A DNA stretch of 49,254 bases. Source: Thermoguttaceae bacterium (GTDB taxonomy: Bacteria > Planctomycetota > Planctomycetia > Pirellulales > Thermoguttaceae). The stretch is taken from NCBI GenBank assembly GCA_017937685.1, contig JAGBDD010000045.1, forward strand, positions 1 through 49,254. The letters are read 5' to 3'. A program made the position numbers and the translations under genes. This document shows positions 15,822 to 25,202 of this stretch, piece by piece; the first letter of the stretch is position 1; each line of letters begins with the position of its first letter. The notes below the pieces were generated by a model that was given only the letters and a program-made list of their open reading frames with translations, was not told where the DNA came from and searched no databases.

Positions 15822-16913
15822 ATGAACGAAAAAACGGCGAAAAAAACGACGATTCTCGCGCTCGACTTGGGCGGGTCGAAAATGTTGTCGGCGTTGGTCG
15901 ACGTCGTCGAGTCGGCGGACGGCGGACGTAAAACCGAATTACGCGGCGTCGCTCGGCGAACGTTGACGAAAGACGCCGGACGCGACGGCGTTTGGGCGGC
16001 GATTCTCGACGCGACCGCCGAGACGTTCGAAAAAACCGGCGAAAGTTGGGACGACGTCGCGTCGATCGGCGCGACGATACCGGGCGTCGCCGACCCGAGC
16101 CGCGGTTATTGGGTTTACGCGCCCTTTTCCGGAATCGCCGATTTCCCGTTGGCCGACGAGTTGCGCGCGCGGTTCGGGAAGCCGGTGTTCGCCGACAACG
16201 ACGTCAACGCTTGCGCTTGGGCCGAGAAGGTTTTCGGCGCGTGTCAAGGCGTCGACAATTTCGGTTGGATAACGATCAGCAACGGGATCGGCGGCGGTCT
16301 CGTCCTCGACGGAAAGGTTTACGCGGGCAAGTTTTCCGGCGCGGCGGAGATTGGACACTTCAACGTCGTCGAGAGCGGCGGCGCCCTTTGCGGCTGCGGG
16401 AATCGCGGCTGTCTTGAAGCGACGGCGGCGGGCCCGGGAATCGCGCGGCGGTACCGCGAGTTGGTCGCGAACGCGGCGGGCGTTTCGGACTTTTCGACGG
16501 AGAACGACGCGGCGTCGTCCGAGTTGCGCGGCGACTGGTTGCGTTACTTGGCGTCAAATAAAGAAAGCGTTGATCTTGAAGCGGAAGTCGAAGCGGCGCA
16601 AACCGCGACGGCGGCGGACGTCGCCGACGAAGCGCGTCGCGGAAATCCGATTGCCGTCAAGATTTACGAAGATACCGGGCGATACGTCGGGCGCGCCGCG
16701 TCGTATGCGGCGAACCTGCTCAATCCGGAAAAGATCGTAATCGGCGGCGGCGTCGCCGGAGCGTTCGACCTCTTTTACCCGACGCTTTGGAAGACTTTCG
16801 AGCGTTGTCTTTTTAAAGCGACGAATAAGACGTTAACGATTGAAAAAACGGGGCTTGGGTACGAAGCCGGACTGATGGGCGCCGCGTCGCTGGCGTTTTC
16901 GCCGTATTGTTGA
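15822..16913 (+). CDS. ROK family sugar kinase (glucokinase-like)
   Basis: 363 residues. The ATP-binding DLGGSK motif (near residue 14), the catalytic FADNDVNACAWAE stretch, and the ROK zinc signature GHFNVVESGG then CGCGNRGCLEA are all present. GGGVAGAF near the end is the second nucleotide loop. It phosphorylates a hexose, most often glucose, in the cytoplasm. No DNA-binding domain precedes the kinase core, so it is an enzyme rather than a ROK repressor. Residues about 215-265 carry an extra Ala/Glu-rich segment. GAGGGAGA precedes the ATG. Confidence 0.92.
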   Translation: MNEKTAKKTTILALDLGGSKMLSALVDVVESADGGRKTELRGVARRTLTKDAGRDGVWAAILDATAETFEKTGESWDDVASIGATIPGVADPSRGYWVYAPFSGIADFPLADELRARFGKPVFADNDVNACAWAEKVFGACQGVDNFGWITISNGIGGGLVLDGKVYAGKFSGAAEIGHFNVVESGGALCGCGNRGCLEATAAGPGIARRYRELVANAAGVSDFSTENDAASSELRGDWLRYLASNKESVDLEAEVEAAQTATAADVADEARRGNPIAVKIYEDTGRYVGRAASYAANLLNPEKIVIGGGVAGAFDLFYPTLWKTFERCLFKATNKTLTIEKTGLGYEAGLMGAASLAFSPYC

Positions 16914-16942
16914 CGCGACGTCGTTCGGCGTTTGCGAGAGTT

Positions 16943-16961
16943 AAGCGTCGAAGGGACGCTT
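16943..16961 (+). terminator. Short hairpin after the ROK gene
   Basis: AAGCGTC-GAAGG-GACGCTT forms a perfect 7-base stem 29 bases after the stop; no T-run follows, so termination is uncertain. Confidence 0.35.
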
Positions 16962-17082
16962 GATTCGTTAATCGTTAAATTAAGAGCGTTTCCGTTAAAC
17001 GTCGGATTGGCGAAACGCGGTCGGACGCCGCCGGTCAACGCAACCGACGTTAAATAAACAATTTGCGAAGGAGGTCGAGCCG

Positions 17083-17832
17083 ATGAGCGCGTCGAATGAA
17101 AACGCGTCGAATTTTGCGATTTCCGAAACGTTGAACGCGCCGAAAGAGCAAACGGCGACGCAAGTTAGCGAGCCGTCGGCTCCGGTCGTTATTCTCGCGA
17201 ACGGCGAGTTTCCGCAAAGCGAGTCGGCGCAGCGTTTTATCGTCGACGCTCCGACGTTGGTTTGTTGCGACGGCGCGGCGGAGAAGGCGGTCGCGTTCGG
17301 GCGCGAACCCGATTGGATCGTCGGCGACCTCGACTCGGTTCCGGAGGCGTTGAAGGCGCGGTTCCGCGAACGGCTCGTTCGCGTCGCGGAGCAGGAGACG
17401 AACGACCTTGACAAAGCGTTCCGATTTTGCGTCGAGCGCGGTTGGACGGAGCTTGCAATTCTTGGCGCGACGGGACTTAGGGCCGATCACGCGCTCGGCA
17501 ATATTTCGCGGTTGGCCGACTTTGCCCGCGTCGCGCCGTCGATTCGGCTGATCGACGATTTCGGCGTTTTTCGGGTCGCGCTCAAGAGCGGAACGTTCGC
17601 GTCGCGTCCGGGCGAGCAAATTTCGATTTTTAGTTTCGACCCGACGCAAGCGATTACGTCGCAAGGGTTAAAGTATCCGTTGAACCGTCTGAAACTGCCG
17701 CGTTGGTCGACCGCGACGCTGAACGAAGCGCTCGGCGAGTCTTTCTCGCTCGAATTTGACACAACGTCGCCGATTTTGCTTTTTTTCGCGAACGAACTTA
17801 AAAAGACGTCTTGCGAAACTTGCGTCGACTAA
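17083..17832 (+). CDS. thiN: Thiamine pyrophosphokinase
   Basis: 249 residues. It transfers pyrophosphate from ATP to thiamine to make the cofactor ThDP. Family motifs are seen in order: CCDGAAEKA, the metal-binding VGDLDSVP, ETNDLDKAF, and LGATGLRADHALGNI. The C-terminal half is the beta-sandwich that binds thiamine. The first 25 residues are an extra Ser/Thr/Ala-rich tail. A strong AAGGAGG site fixes the start. No thiamine riboswitch was seen in the leader. Confidence 0.92.
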   Translation: MSASNENASNFAISETLNAPKEQTATQVSEPSAPVVILANGEFPQSESAQRFIVDAPTLVCCDGAAEKAVAFGREPDWIVGDLDSVPEALKARFRERLVRVAEQETNDLDKAFRFCVERGWTELAILGATGLRADHALGNISRLADFARVAPSIRLIDDFGVFRVALKSGTFASRPGEQISIFSFDPTQAITSQGLKYPLNRLKLPRWSTATLNEALGESFSLEFDTTSPILLFFANELKKTSCETCVD

Positions 17833-17848
17833 TCGACGCCGCGTTTTT
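17822..17848 (+). terminator. Terminator overlapping the thiN stop codon
   Basis: GCGTCGA-CTAA-TCGACGC with the stop codon in the loop, then CGCG and five T. Confidence 0.6.
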
Positions 17849-17893
17849 GTTGGGGCGAGCGTTCCGTTTTTGCCGTTTCGCCGCTCAGGGGGC

Positions 17894-17922
17894 TTGACCG
17901 TTCGGCGGCGTCGCGGTAAAAT
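17894..17922 (+). promoter_or_regulatory. Sigma70-type promoter for the DUF1559 gene
   Basis: TTGACC (17894-17899), 17-base spacer, TAAAAT (17917-17922). It predicts a leader of about 180 bases before the ATG at 18108, in which no small gene was recognised. Confidence 0.6.
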
Positions 17923-18107
17923 AAAAATGTTTTTCGCGGTTCTGTGAGCCGCCGTCTCTCGTTGCGTCGCGGGCGGAGAGGATTTGGGCGTTGGGGAAAA
18001 CGGCGCGATAAGTTAGACGTCGCTAAAAAAGGTCGCAAGCGACGGCGAACGACTGAATAGCGGCCCTTGTTGAGGAGCGGCGCAAGTAAGACGCGTCGAA
18101 TTTTTGG

Positions 18108-19220
18108 ATGACGACGTTATCTTTCGAACAGAATAACGCTGCGAATAAACGCGGCGCGGCGAACTCGCAACTTCAACGACAATGCGGGTTTACGCTGGTC
18201 GAGTTGCTCGTGGTGATCGCGATTATCGGGATTTTGATCGGCCTTCTTCTCCCGGCGGTGCAGGCGGCTCGCGAGGCGGCGCGGCGAATGCAGTGTCTCA
18301 ATTCGCTCAAACAGGTCGGAATCGCGACGCACAACTTTCACGACGTCCAAGGACGGCTTCCCGAAGGCGGCGTCGCGGAAATTTACGGCGTCCCGGGGCA
18401 CAAAGGCGGCTATTACAGCGGGCGAATTTTCCTCCTGCCGCACCTCGAACAGACCGCGCGGTACGACGCGTTTATGTCCGATATGCGGAACAAAAATATC
18501 GAAGGGTTCGCCGGGGTTATCGTCGGGCGACCCGCTTGGAACGACGGAAACATTAGCTTTATGACGTGCCCGTCCGACCCGAACGCCGACGGAAAGCCCG
18601 CCGATTGGCCGGTTGCGTCGCGACTGAGTTTCTCGTTCTGTTACGGCGACGCGGCGATTCCGGACGCGAACGGCAAGTTGACCTCGACCGACCGCCGCGG
18701 CCTCTTCCGCAACGGCGCCGCCAAACGCTTGAACGACTGCCTCGACGGAACGAGCGCGACGCTTTTCGGCGCCGAAAGTTGTATCGCGTCGAACTTTAAC
18801 GAACCGCTCGTCAAGGGCGGCGTCGTAGAAATTTCGGAAATCGCCGTCGAAGGAAGCGTCCGTCCGAGCGTCTGTTTGGAGCGCGGTTACGATCCCGACG
18901 ACCGAAAACGCCTCTCCGGAACGACGCGTTACTTGCGCAATAACTTCTTTTACGACGGGGTGTTGGCGCACTCCGGGATCGTCGCGAACCTCCCGCCGAA
19001 CTCGCCGATTTGCTATTCAGGCGGCGCGATCGTCGGCGGCGCGTCGAGTTATCACTCGGGCGGCGTCAACGCGCTCTTTGCCGACGGTTCCGCGCGGTTC
19101 GTTTCGGAAACGGTCGACTGCGGCGACCCGGCGGCGCTCGAAAAAACGTCCGGCGCGAGCCCTTACGGCGTGTGGGGCGCGATGGCGACGCCTAACGGCG
19201 GCGAGTCGGAAACGCTGTAA
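18108..19220 (+). CDS. DUF1559 protein with prepilin N-terminus
   Basis: 370 residues. GFTLVELLVVIAIIGILIGL (about 27-46) is a type IV prepilin cleavage and methylation site followed by its hydrophobic helix. LLPAVQAAREAARRMQCLN then leads into the DUF1559 domain, ending with SYHSGGVNALFADGSARFV, the H-X9-DG tail. These pseudopilin-like proteins are expanded in Planctomycetes and are processed by prepilin peptidase; their exact role is unknown. Here it stands as a single copy with its own promoter. The 26 residues before the cleavage site are longer than a usual prepilin leader. Confidence 0.92.
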   Translation: MTTLSFEQNNAANKRGAANSQLQRQCGFTLVELLVVIAIIGILIGLLLPAVQAAREAARRMQCLNSLKQVGIATHNFHDVQGRLPEGGVAEIYGVPGHKGGYYSGRIFLLPHLEQTARYDAFMSDMRNKNIEGFAGVIVGRPAWNDGNISFMTCPSDPNADGKPADWPVASRLSFSFCYGDAAIPDANGKLTSTDRRGLFRNGAAKRLNDCLDGTSATLFGAESCIASNFNEPLVKGGVVEISEIAVEGSVRPSVCLERGYDPDDRKRLSGTTRYLRNNFFYDGVLAHSGIVANLPPNSPICYSGGAIVGGASSYHSGGVNALFADGSARFVSETVDCGDPAALEKTSGASPYGVWGAMATPNGGESETL

Positions 19221-19387
19221 AGCGAGAAACGGCGGCGTTTGCGTTTGAAGTAAAAACAAAGTTAAGCGACGATAACGGAGTTAATTGAAGCGAACTCGCC
19301 GCGTCGGCGACGAAAAGTAAGGCGCGCCGTCGAAGTTAGGGAACGTGAATTAAACGTCGGAAAAACGAAAGAAACGAAAGAGATAAA

Positions 19388-20425
19388 ATGGGGAGCGCCG
19401 GTAAATTTTCGCCTGTCGGTTGGGCGCGCGAGCTTGGTTTTTGGTTGCGCAACGCTCGGTATCACAGCTTTTTACAGAGCGCGGCGCCGGCGATTTTAGC
19501 GGCGTGTTGGGTCGCGGGAACGCCCGATTTCGATTCGATTTTAGCGATTTTAGCGGTCGTCGGCGTTTTTTGGGCGCATATGGGCGCGAACCTGCTCGAC
19601 GATTATTTCGATTATCGTTGCGGAGCGGTGAAAGCGCGACGCGAAATGGAGGACGGCGGAATGCGCGCTAGATCGTTGAAGTGCCGTTATTTAGACGACG
19701 GTCGAACGACGACGAAGCGGCTTCTCGCGGCGGGGCTCTTTTTCTGCGCGTTGGCCGCGGCGGCGGGGGCGATTATTTTGCTCCGACGCGGCGCGCCGAT
19801 CCTGATTTTCGCGGGCGTCGGGGCGTTTTTGGCGTTCTTTTACTCCGCGCCGCCGTTGCGTTTAAGTTTCCGCGGACTCGGCGAAGCGTCGGTCGGCGCG
19901 CTGTTCGGCCCGACGACGATGTTAGGCGTCGCTTACTCCGCTTGCGGTCGCTTTGACGCGGCGACGGCGGCGATTTCCGTTCCGATGGGACTTCTCGTCG
20001 CCAATATCCTTTACGCGCACTCGATACTCGACTTGGAGCCGGACTTGCGCGCCGGAAAGAAGACGTTCGCGGCGCTTCTCGGAACGAAGGGCCGAGCGGT
20101 CGCGTTTTGCGGCGTCTTGGTCGCGGCGATTTACCTGTCGGTCGTCGGATCGGTCGCGCTCGAAGTCCTTCCGGCGTCGACGCTTATCGTCTTCGCGACG
20201 CTTCCGTTAGGTTGGGCTTATTTCCGAGCGATGCGCCTTTACGCGGTCGACCCGGAGCGCAAAGTCGAGCGGCGTTGGTGGTTCGGCCCGATGGAATATT
20301 GGGACGTTTACTTGCAAAAGAACGTCGATTGGTTTATGATTCGTTGGTATTTGTCGCGAAATTTAACGATCGCGTTCGCGCTCTGCCTCTTGGCGGCGTT
20401 GGCGTTTGAGCGTTGCGTTCGATAA
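19388..20425 (+). CDS. UbiA family prenyltransferase (MenA/MqnP-like)
   Basis: 345 residues with about eight membrane helices. The first Asp-rich motif is ANLLDDYFDYRCG (near residue 72) and the second is HSILDLEPDLRAGKKT (near 215), the metal-pyrophosphate sites of aromatic prenyltransferases. The N-terminal order and NxxDDxxD form suit quinone biosynthesis, attaching a polyprenyl chain to a naphthoate-type acceptor in the membrane. No other menaquinone gene is adjacent, so the acceptor is not established. An AAAGAGA site precedes the ATG. Confidence 0.85.
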   Translation: MGSAGKFSPVGWARELGFWLRNARYHSFLQSAAPAILAACWVAGTPDFDSILAILAVVGVFWAHMGANLLDDYFDYRCGAVKARREMEDGGMRARSLKCRYLDDGRTTTKRLLAAGLFFCALAAAAGAIILLRRGAPILIFAGVGAFLAFFYSAPPLRLSFRGLGEASVGALFGPTTMLGVAYSACGRFDAATAAISVPMGLLVANILYAHSILDLEPDLRAGKKTFAALLGTKGRAVAFCGVLVAAIYLSVVGSVALEVLPASTLIVFATLPLGWAYFRAMRLYAVDPERKVERRWWFGPMEYWDVYLQKNVDWFMIRWYLSRNLTIAFALCLLAALAFERCVR

Positions 20426-20579
20426 CGGCGTTAAATTTTGCGCGGTTTCGCTGTTTTGACGACGTTCGCGTCGTTGTTTAATTGGTTTAACTTGGTTAGT
20501 TGCGGTTAACTTTTGGGTTCGCGTTGCGTCGAAGTTCGCCGACTTTTCGCCGCGACCGTTTCTGTTTTCGGTTCGTAAG

Positions 20580-21491
20580 ATGTCGATATTAAAGCGTTTT
20601 GTTCAGCATTTATCCTTTGTCCGTTGGTTCTTCCGCGTTCGCGTGTTGGGGCGTCGCGAGCCGCTGCAGTCGGTGATTTTCATCACGAACCGCTGCAATT
20701 TGCGCTGCAAACACTGCAACGTCGTCGAGGAGCGCGACTGCGCGACGAAAAGTTGGGCGCAAATCGAGGAAGAGCTGAAAAAGTGCCGAGCGATGGGCTC
20801 GCGTTTCGTCGACTTCGAGGGCGGCGAGCCGTTCATTTGGCGCGACGGCGACAAAACGATCGACGATTTATGCGTTTTGGCGAAGAAACTCGGCTTCTTT
20901 TCGACGACGATCACGACGAACGCGCAGATTCCGTTCGACGCGCCGAACGCCGACCTGATTTGGGTAAGTCTCGACGGAATCGGCGCTTATCACGACGCGG
21001 TGCGAGGCCCGGGCGCGTTCGAGCGTTTGGAGCGGAACGTCGCGGCGTCGACGCATCCGTTTTTGAACGCGAATATGGCGATCAACCGTTTGAATTACGA
21101 GTCGGTGGAGGAAGTCGTCCGTTACGTAACGGAAAGCCCGCGTTTTAAATACTTATCGGTCAACTTTCACACGCCGTACCCGGGAACGGAAGACCTCGCG
21201 CTCGACTGGGAGACGCGTTGCGCGGTGATCGACAAGTTGCTGGAACTGCGCAAAAAGGGCGCTCCGCTGATGAATTCGGCGCGCGGGATTCGCAAGTTAA
21301 AGGACATGAACTTTACGAAGCGTTGTTGGATTTCGAACTTCGTTTCGGTCGACGGCGTTTTCCATAAAGCGTGTTTAGGCGAAGAGTTAGGCCTGTGCGA
21401 CCGTTGCGGTTTCGGCATGGCGACCGAGATGACCGGCGTCTACTCGCTCCACCCGGAGACGGTGATGGCGGGCCTCCGCGCTCGAATGTAA
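20580..21491 (+). CDS. Radical SAM enzyme of unknown substrate
   Basis: 303 residues. CNLRCKHC (Cys39, 43, 46) is the radical SAM 4Fe-4S site, followed by DFEGGEPFIW, the SAM-binding GGE motif, and VSLDGIGAYHDAVRG. The C-terminal part has more cysteines (CWISN, KACLGEELGLCDRCGF), suggesting an auxiliary cluster as in SPASM-like enzymes. The first 25 residues are basic and aromatic. It follows the UbiA gene by 154 bases and ends before a strong terminator. Function cannot be named. No clear ribosome site is seen. Confidence 0.82.
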   Translation: MSILKRFVQHLSFVRWFFRVRVLGRREPLQSVIFITNRCNLRCKHCNVVEERDCATKSWAQIEEELKKCRAMGSRFVDFEGGEPFIWRDGDKTIDDLCVLAKKLGFFSTTITTNAQIPFDAPNADLIWVSLDGIGAYHDAVRGPGAFERLERNVAASTHPFLNANMAINRLNYESVEEVVRYVTESPRFKYLSVNFHTPYPGTEDLALDWETRCAVIDKLLELRKKGAPLMNSARGIRKLKDMNFTKRCWISNFVSVDGVFHKACLGEELGLCDRCGFGMATEMTGVYSLHPETVMAGLRARM

Positions 21492-21527
21492 GCCGACGCT
21501 AACTTCTCCGTTAGACGTTTCTAACCG

Positions 21528-21562
21528 ACGCGCCGCGAGTTACCCTAGCGGCGCGTTTTTTT
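21528..21562 (+). terminator. Rho-independent terminator after the radical SAM gene
   Basis: ACGCGCCGC pairs perfectly with GCGGCGCGT across an 11-base loop, then a T-run. Confidence 0.88.
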
Positions 21563-21634
21563 GTCGACGCGTCGATGCGGGACGTCCGGCGTCCCGGGTC
21601 GGGCTCTTTTCGCGGAAAAAACGGCGGCGCGTCC

Positions 21635-21663
21635 TTGCGTTGGCGCAAAATTTGCCGTATAAT
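21635..21663 (+). promoter_or_regulatory. Promoter of the type I restriction locus
   Basis: TTGCGT (21635-21640), 17-base spacer, perfect TATAAT (21658-21663), about 83 bases before the hsdM ATG. Confidence 0.65.
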
Positions 21664-21745
21664 AGCGTTTTACGGGTGGTTTCGGCGTCCTCGGAGCGGT
21701 TCCGAGCGGCGGCGATTCGAAAATCGAACGGAAACGAAGCGCAAA

Positions 21746-23284
21746 ATGGCGGCGAAAAAAGAGGCGAAGGCGAAGGAAACGAACACGGCGAACATCGGGT
21801 TCGAGAAGAAAATTTGGGCGGCGGCGGGCATTCTGCGCGGCAACGTCGACGCGTCGGAGTACAAGCACGTCGTGCTGGGGCTGATCTTTTTGAAGTACGT
21901 TTCGGACCGTTTCGAAGCGCGGCGCGCGGAGATTCTCGCCGACCCGGAACTCGGGGAGGATTTCGCCGACGACCGCGACGAGTACGAGGCGGAAAACGTC
22001 TTTTGGGTTCCGGAAGTCGCGCGTTGGCAAGCGGTTGCGTCGGCGGCGCGGACTCCGGAGATCGGCGCGACGATCGACGCCGCGATGCGCGAAATCGAAC
22101 GGGAAAACGACGCGTTGAAGGGCGTCCTGCCGAAAAACTTCGCGCGACCGGAGCTCGACAAGCGGCGTCTCGGCGACGTCGTCGACCTCTTCACGAACGT
22201 TCAAGTCGGCGGCGCGGGCGAATCTAAAGACTTGCTTGGTCGCGTTTACGAGTACTGCTTGGCGAAGTTCGCGGAGCAGGAGGGGAAGCGGGCGGGCGAA
22301 TTTTACACGCCGTCGAGCGTCGTTCGGGCGCTGGTCGAAATCTTGCGACCGTTCAAGGGCCGCGTGTACGACCCTTGCTGCGGTTCCGGCGGAATGTTTG
22401 TTCAGTCGTCGAAATTTGTCGAGGCGCACGGCGGTAAGTTGAACGATATTTCGGTTTACGGTCAGGAGTCGAACCCGACGACGTGGAAGATGGCGCGGAT
22501 GAATTTGGCGATTCGCGGGATCGAGGCCGACCTCGGCGCCGCCAACGCGGACACGTTTTACGACGATTTGCACCCGCGTTTGAAGGCCGATTTCGCGATG
22601 GCGAACCCGCCGTTCAACCTTTCGAACTGGGGCGCGGAGTCGTTAAAGGACGACGTGCGCTGGACTTACGGCTTGCCTCCGACCGGGAACGCGAACTTCG
22701 CTTGGCTGCAGCACATCGCGTCGCATTTGAATCCGAGCGGCGGGCGCGCGGGCGTAGTCTTGGCGAACGGCTCCTTGTCGTCGCAGACGGGGGGCGAGGG
22801 CGAAATCCGGCGCAAGATGGTCGAGGCGGACTTAGTCGAGTGCGTCGTTTCGCTGCCGAGCCAACTCTTTTATTCGACGCAAATCCCGGCGTCGCTTTGG
22901 TTTCTGGCGCGCAAAAAGAAGCGGCCCGGGACGACGCTCTTCATCGACGCTCGCAACATGGGGACGATGGTAACGCGCAATTCGAAACAGCTGACGGACG
23001 CGGAGATCGCGAAGTTAGGCGAGACTTACGAAGCGTACGCCGCCGGAACGTTAGAAGACGTCAAGGGTTACGTCGCGACGGTCGAGACGGCGCAAATCGC
23101 GGCGCAGGACTATATTTTGACGCCGGGGCGCTACGTCGGCGTCGAGGAGCGCGAAGCGGACGCGGAGCCGTTCGAGGACAAGATGGCGCGCCTAACCGCC
23201 GAACTCTCGGAACTTTTCGCAAAATCCCGCGAACTCGAAACGACGATTAAAAAGAACCTGGGGGCGCTAGGGTTCGAGCTGTGA
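21746..23284 (+). CDS. hsdM: Type I restriction-modification methylase subunit
   Basis: 512 residues from the ATG at 21746, which follows the promoter and gives the normal N-terminus (FEKKIWAAAGILRGNVD). The HsdM N-terminal helical domain is followed by GEFYTPSSVVRALVEIL, the SAM-binding DPCCGSGGMF (near residue 209) and the catalytic NPPFNLSNWG (near 286), an adenine-N6 methylase. It forms the M2S methylase with HsdS and the full enzyme with HsdR. The composition matches the host genome better than hsdS and the gene after it. Confidence 0.96.
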   Translation: MAAKKEAKAKETNTANIGFEKKIWAAAGILRGNVDASEYKHVVLGLIFLKYVSDRFEARRAEILADPELGEDFADDRDEYEAENVFWVPEVARWQAVASAARTPEIGATIDAAMREIERENDALKGVLPKNFARPELDKRRLGDVVDLFTNVQVGGAGESKDLLGRVYEYCLAKFAEQEGKRAGEFYTPSSVVRALVEILRPFKGRVYDPCCGSGGMFVQSSKFVEAHGGKLNDISVYGQESNPTTWKMARMNLAIRGIEADLGAANADTFYDDLHPRLKADFAMANPPFNLSNWGAESLKDDVRWTYGLPPTGNANFAWLQHIASHLNPSGGRAGVVLANGSLSSQTGGEGEIRRKMVEADLVECVVSLPSQLFYSTQIPASLWFLARKKKRPGTTLFIDARNMGTMVTRNSKQLTDAEIAKLGETYEAYAAGTLEDVKGYVATVETAQIAAQDYILTPGRYVGVEEREADAEPFEDKMARLTAELSELFAKSRELETTIKKNLGALGFEL

Positions 23285-23333
23285 ATATAGGCGTTGCGAA
23301 ATCGATGTTTAGGAATGAACGGCGGCGTTAAAG

Positions 23334-24509
23334 ATGAAATTTAAAACGATGAAATTAAGCGAGCTTACCGTCGACGGGCGCGGACATTATGGAATCGGCG
23401 CGTCAGCCGTCGAAAAAAGCGACGAACTCTATGCTTACTTGCGCATTACCGACATTTACGACGACGGGACGTTAAACAAAGCCGGATTAAAGAGCGTCGA
23501 CGACCCGGACGCTGAAAAATATTTGCTAAAGCCGAACGATATTGTGTTTGCGCGAACGGGAAACAGCGTCGGTAAAAGTTATTTTTACGACGAAAGGGAC
23601 GGTTCCTTTGTTTACGCGGGCTTTTTGATTAAATTTAGCCTTGATCCGGCGAAAGTTAACCCGCGTTTTGTAAAATACTACTGTCAGTCGCAACGCTATA
23701 AAAACTGGGTGGCTTCGTTTAGCACGGGAAGCACGCGCGGCAATATTAACGCGCAAACCTACGGCGATATGGAAATTTTAACGCCGTGTCGTGCTCAACA
23801 AGATTTTCTTGTTGAAATTCTTTCCGCGTTGGACGATAAAATCGAACTCAACCGTCGAATTAACGCGAATTTAGAACAACAAGCCTTTGCTATATTTGCC
23901 AATTTATTGGAAAATGCGTGTTCTGGTGAATGTCGTTTGGCGGAAATTGTCGAATTTGGGCCTAAATATACGTTATGTAAGAATAATGTTGCGCGTTGTG
24001 TTGAAATGAAACAATTATCGACAATCGGAAGCTTTCCACTCGGTTGGGAAACGCAAACTTATCAAGGAGGAACGCGTTTTACAAACGGCGATACGTTGTT
24101 AGCGAGGATAACGCCTTGTTTAGAAAACGGCAAAGCGGCTTATGTCAATTTCCTTGAAGAAGGCGAGATAGCGTTTGGTTCGACTGAGTATATCGTGATG
24201 CGTTCACGAGGTGTTTATCCGGCGGAATTTTTTTATTGCCTCGCGCGAAATCCGGAGTTTGTCGATTATGCAATCAAAAATCTAAACGGTACGAGCGGAA
24301 GGCAACGCGTGTCGAGCGAAACGCTCGGCGAATATACGCTTCCTCGATTGTCGGAGAAGGAAATGGCGATATTTCGAAACGCGGTTTCTCCTTCGTTTGA
24401 AAAGATAAGAAATAACGGATTAGAAAATATCGCTTTAGCCGCCGTGCGCGACGCGTTGCTTCCGCGGCTAATGTCCGGCGAAATCGACGTCGACGACGTG
24501 AAGTTTTAA
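23334..24509 (+). CDS. hsdS: Type I restriction-modification specificity subunit
   Basis: 391 residues with two target-recognition halves. Each half ends in a coiled spacer helix: ILSALDDKIELNRRINANLE near residue 175 and the C-terminal AALAAVRDALLPRLMSGEID-like end. The first half has LRITDIYDDG and LKPNDIVFARTGNS; the second has FTNGDTLLARITPCLENGKA and FGSTEYIVM. HsdS sets the bipartite DNA target. The second half is clearly richer in A and T than the first, so it was probably exchanged by recombination. The stop lies 24 bases before the next gene. Confidence 0.93.
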   Translation: MKFKTMKLSELTVDGRGHYGIGASAVEKSDELYAYLRITDIYDDGTLNKAGLKSVDDPDAEKYLLKPNDIVFARTGNSVGKSYFYDERDGSFVYAGFLIKFSLDPAKVNPRFVKYYCQSQRYKNWVASFSTGSTRGNINAQTYGDMEILTPCRAQQDFLVEILSALDDKIELNRRINANLEQQAFAIFANLLENACSGECRLAEIVEFGPKYTLCKNNVARCVEMKQLSTIGSFPLGWETQTYQGGTRFTNGDTLLARITPCLENGKAAYVNFLEEGEIAFGSTEYIVMRSRGVYPAEFFYCLARNPEFVDYAIKNLNGTSGRQRVSSETLGEYTLPRLSEKEMAIFRNAVSPSFEKIRNNGLENIALAAVRDALLPRLMSGEIDVDDVKF

Positions 24510-24533
24510 ACGCCGTTTATGAAGGAAAAATTT

Positions 24534-25133
24534 ATGAACGAGTGTATACAGTGGTGCAACGCCAATAACGGTTTTTTAACGGCGCTTCTTGCATTGTTAA
24601 GTTTGTTTATCAGCGTTTTAGCCGTGATTATTTCTGTTAAAACTGCCAAGTTGCCGTATAAAAAGGATTTATTGCTTAAAGTTGGCTATCAGCGTAGGGT
24701 AAGAGTAAGCGACCGTTGCCTTATAACACAAGACAATTATAAGATTGGTACGTTAACTACTGGTCTAGCAGTTAACGCGACAAATGTAGGAAATAGACCG
24801 ATAAATTTAACCTTTCTTGGTTTGGGATATTACGATAATAAAAAATCTCGTTTTTACAGCGTTAGAAAGTTTTGGGCTCGAAAAGGAACTTTAACAAAGA
24901 AGAAACAAAGGATAAATTGGCGTTTAGTTGACGTAGAACCTAAATTTTGCCCTAAACATTTAGCGCCGTCTGAAAGTATTGTGGTATTTTATCCCAAGGA
25001 TAAACTTTTGAAAAAGCTAGTGAAAATAGAAAAGGATAATTCTATTTATGCTTATGCGATTGACACGGAAGGTTACGAGTATTATTGTAGTTTTGATTCT
25101 ATAGAAGATATGGACGCTGACTATTGGCGATAA
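24534..25133 (+). CDS. AT-rich membrane-anchored protein inside the hsd locus
   Basis: 199 residues from the ATG at 24534, preferred over 24519 because AAGGA lies 7 bases before it. The N-terminus is one long hydrophobic helix (about residues 12-37, FLTALLALLSLFISVLAVII). The rest is a basic, beta-rich soluble domain with TNVGNRPINLTFLGLGYY, an immunoglobulin-like or sandwich look. No known family was recognised. Its codon use (AAA, TTA, ATA, GTA) is unlike every neighbour, a sign of transfer. Its place between hsdS and hsdR suggests a defence-associated passenger or an accessory to the enzyme. Confidence 0.75.
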   Translation: MNECIQWCNANNGFLTALLALLSLFISVLAVIISVKTAKLPYKKDLLLKVGYQRRVRVSDRCLITQDNYKIGTLTTGLAVNATNVGNRPINLTFLGLGYYDNKKSRFYSVRKFWARKGTLTKKKQRINWRLVDVEPKFCPKHLAPSESIVVFYPKDKLLKKLVKIEKDNSIYAYAIDTEGYEYYCSFDSIEDMDADYWR

Positions 25134-25202
25134 TTATTCGATCGCGTTCCAACAAAAATAACTCAAAATCACGTTTAACATTTAATTAGAGGATGCGTTG
25201 CT

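Noticed and set aside
16914..17082. Possible thiamine riboswitch before thiN
   Set aside because: The conserved CUGAGA and ACCUGA-type elements of the TPP riboswitch are not present.
21575..21745. Upstream extension of hsdM
   Set aside because: It runs through the predicted promoter and has no homology-like sequence; the normal HsdM N-terminus begins after 21746.
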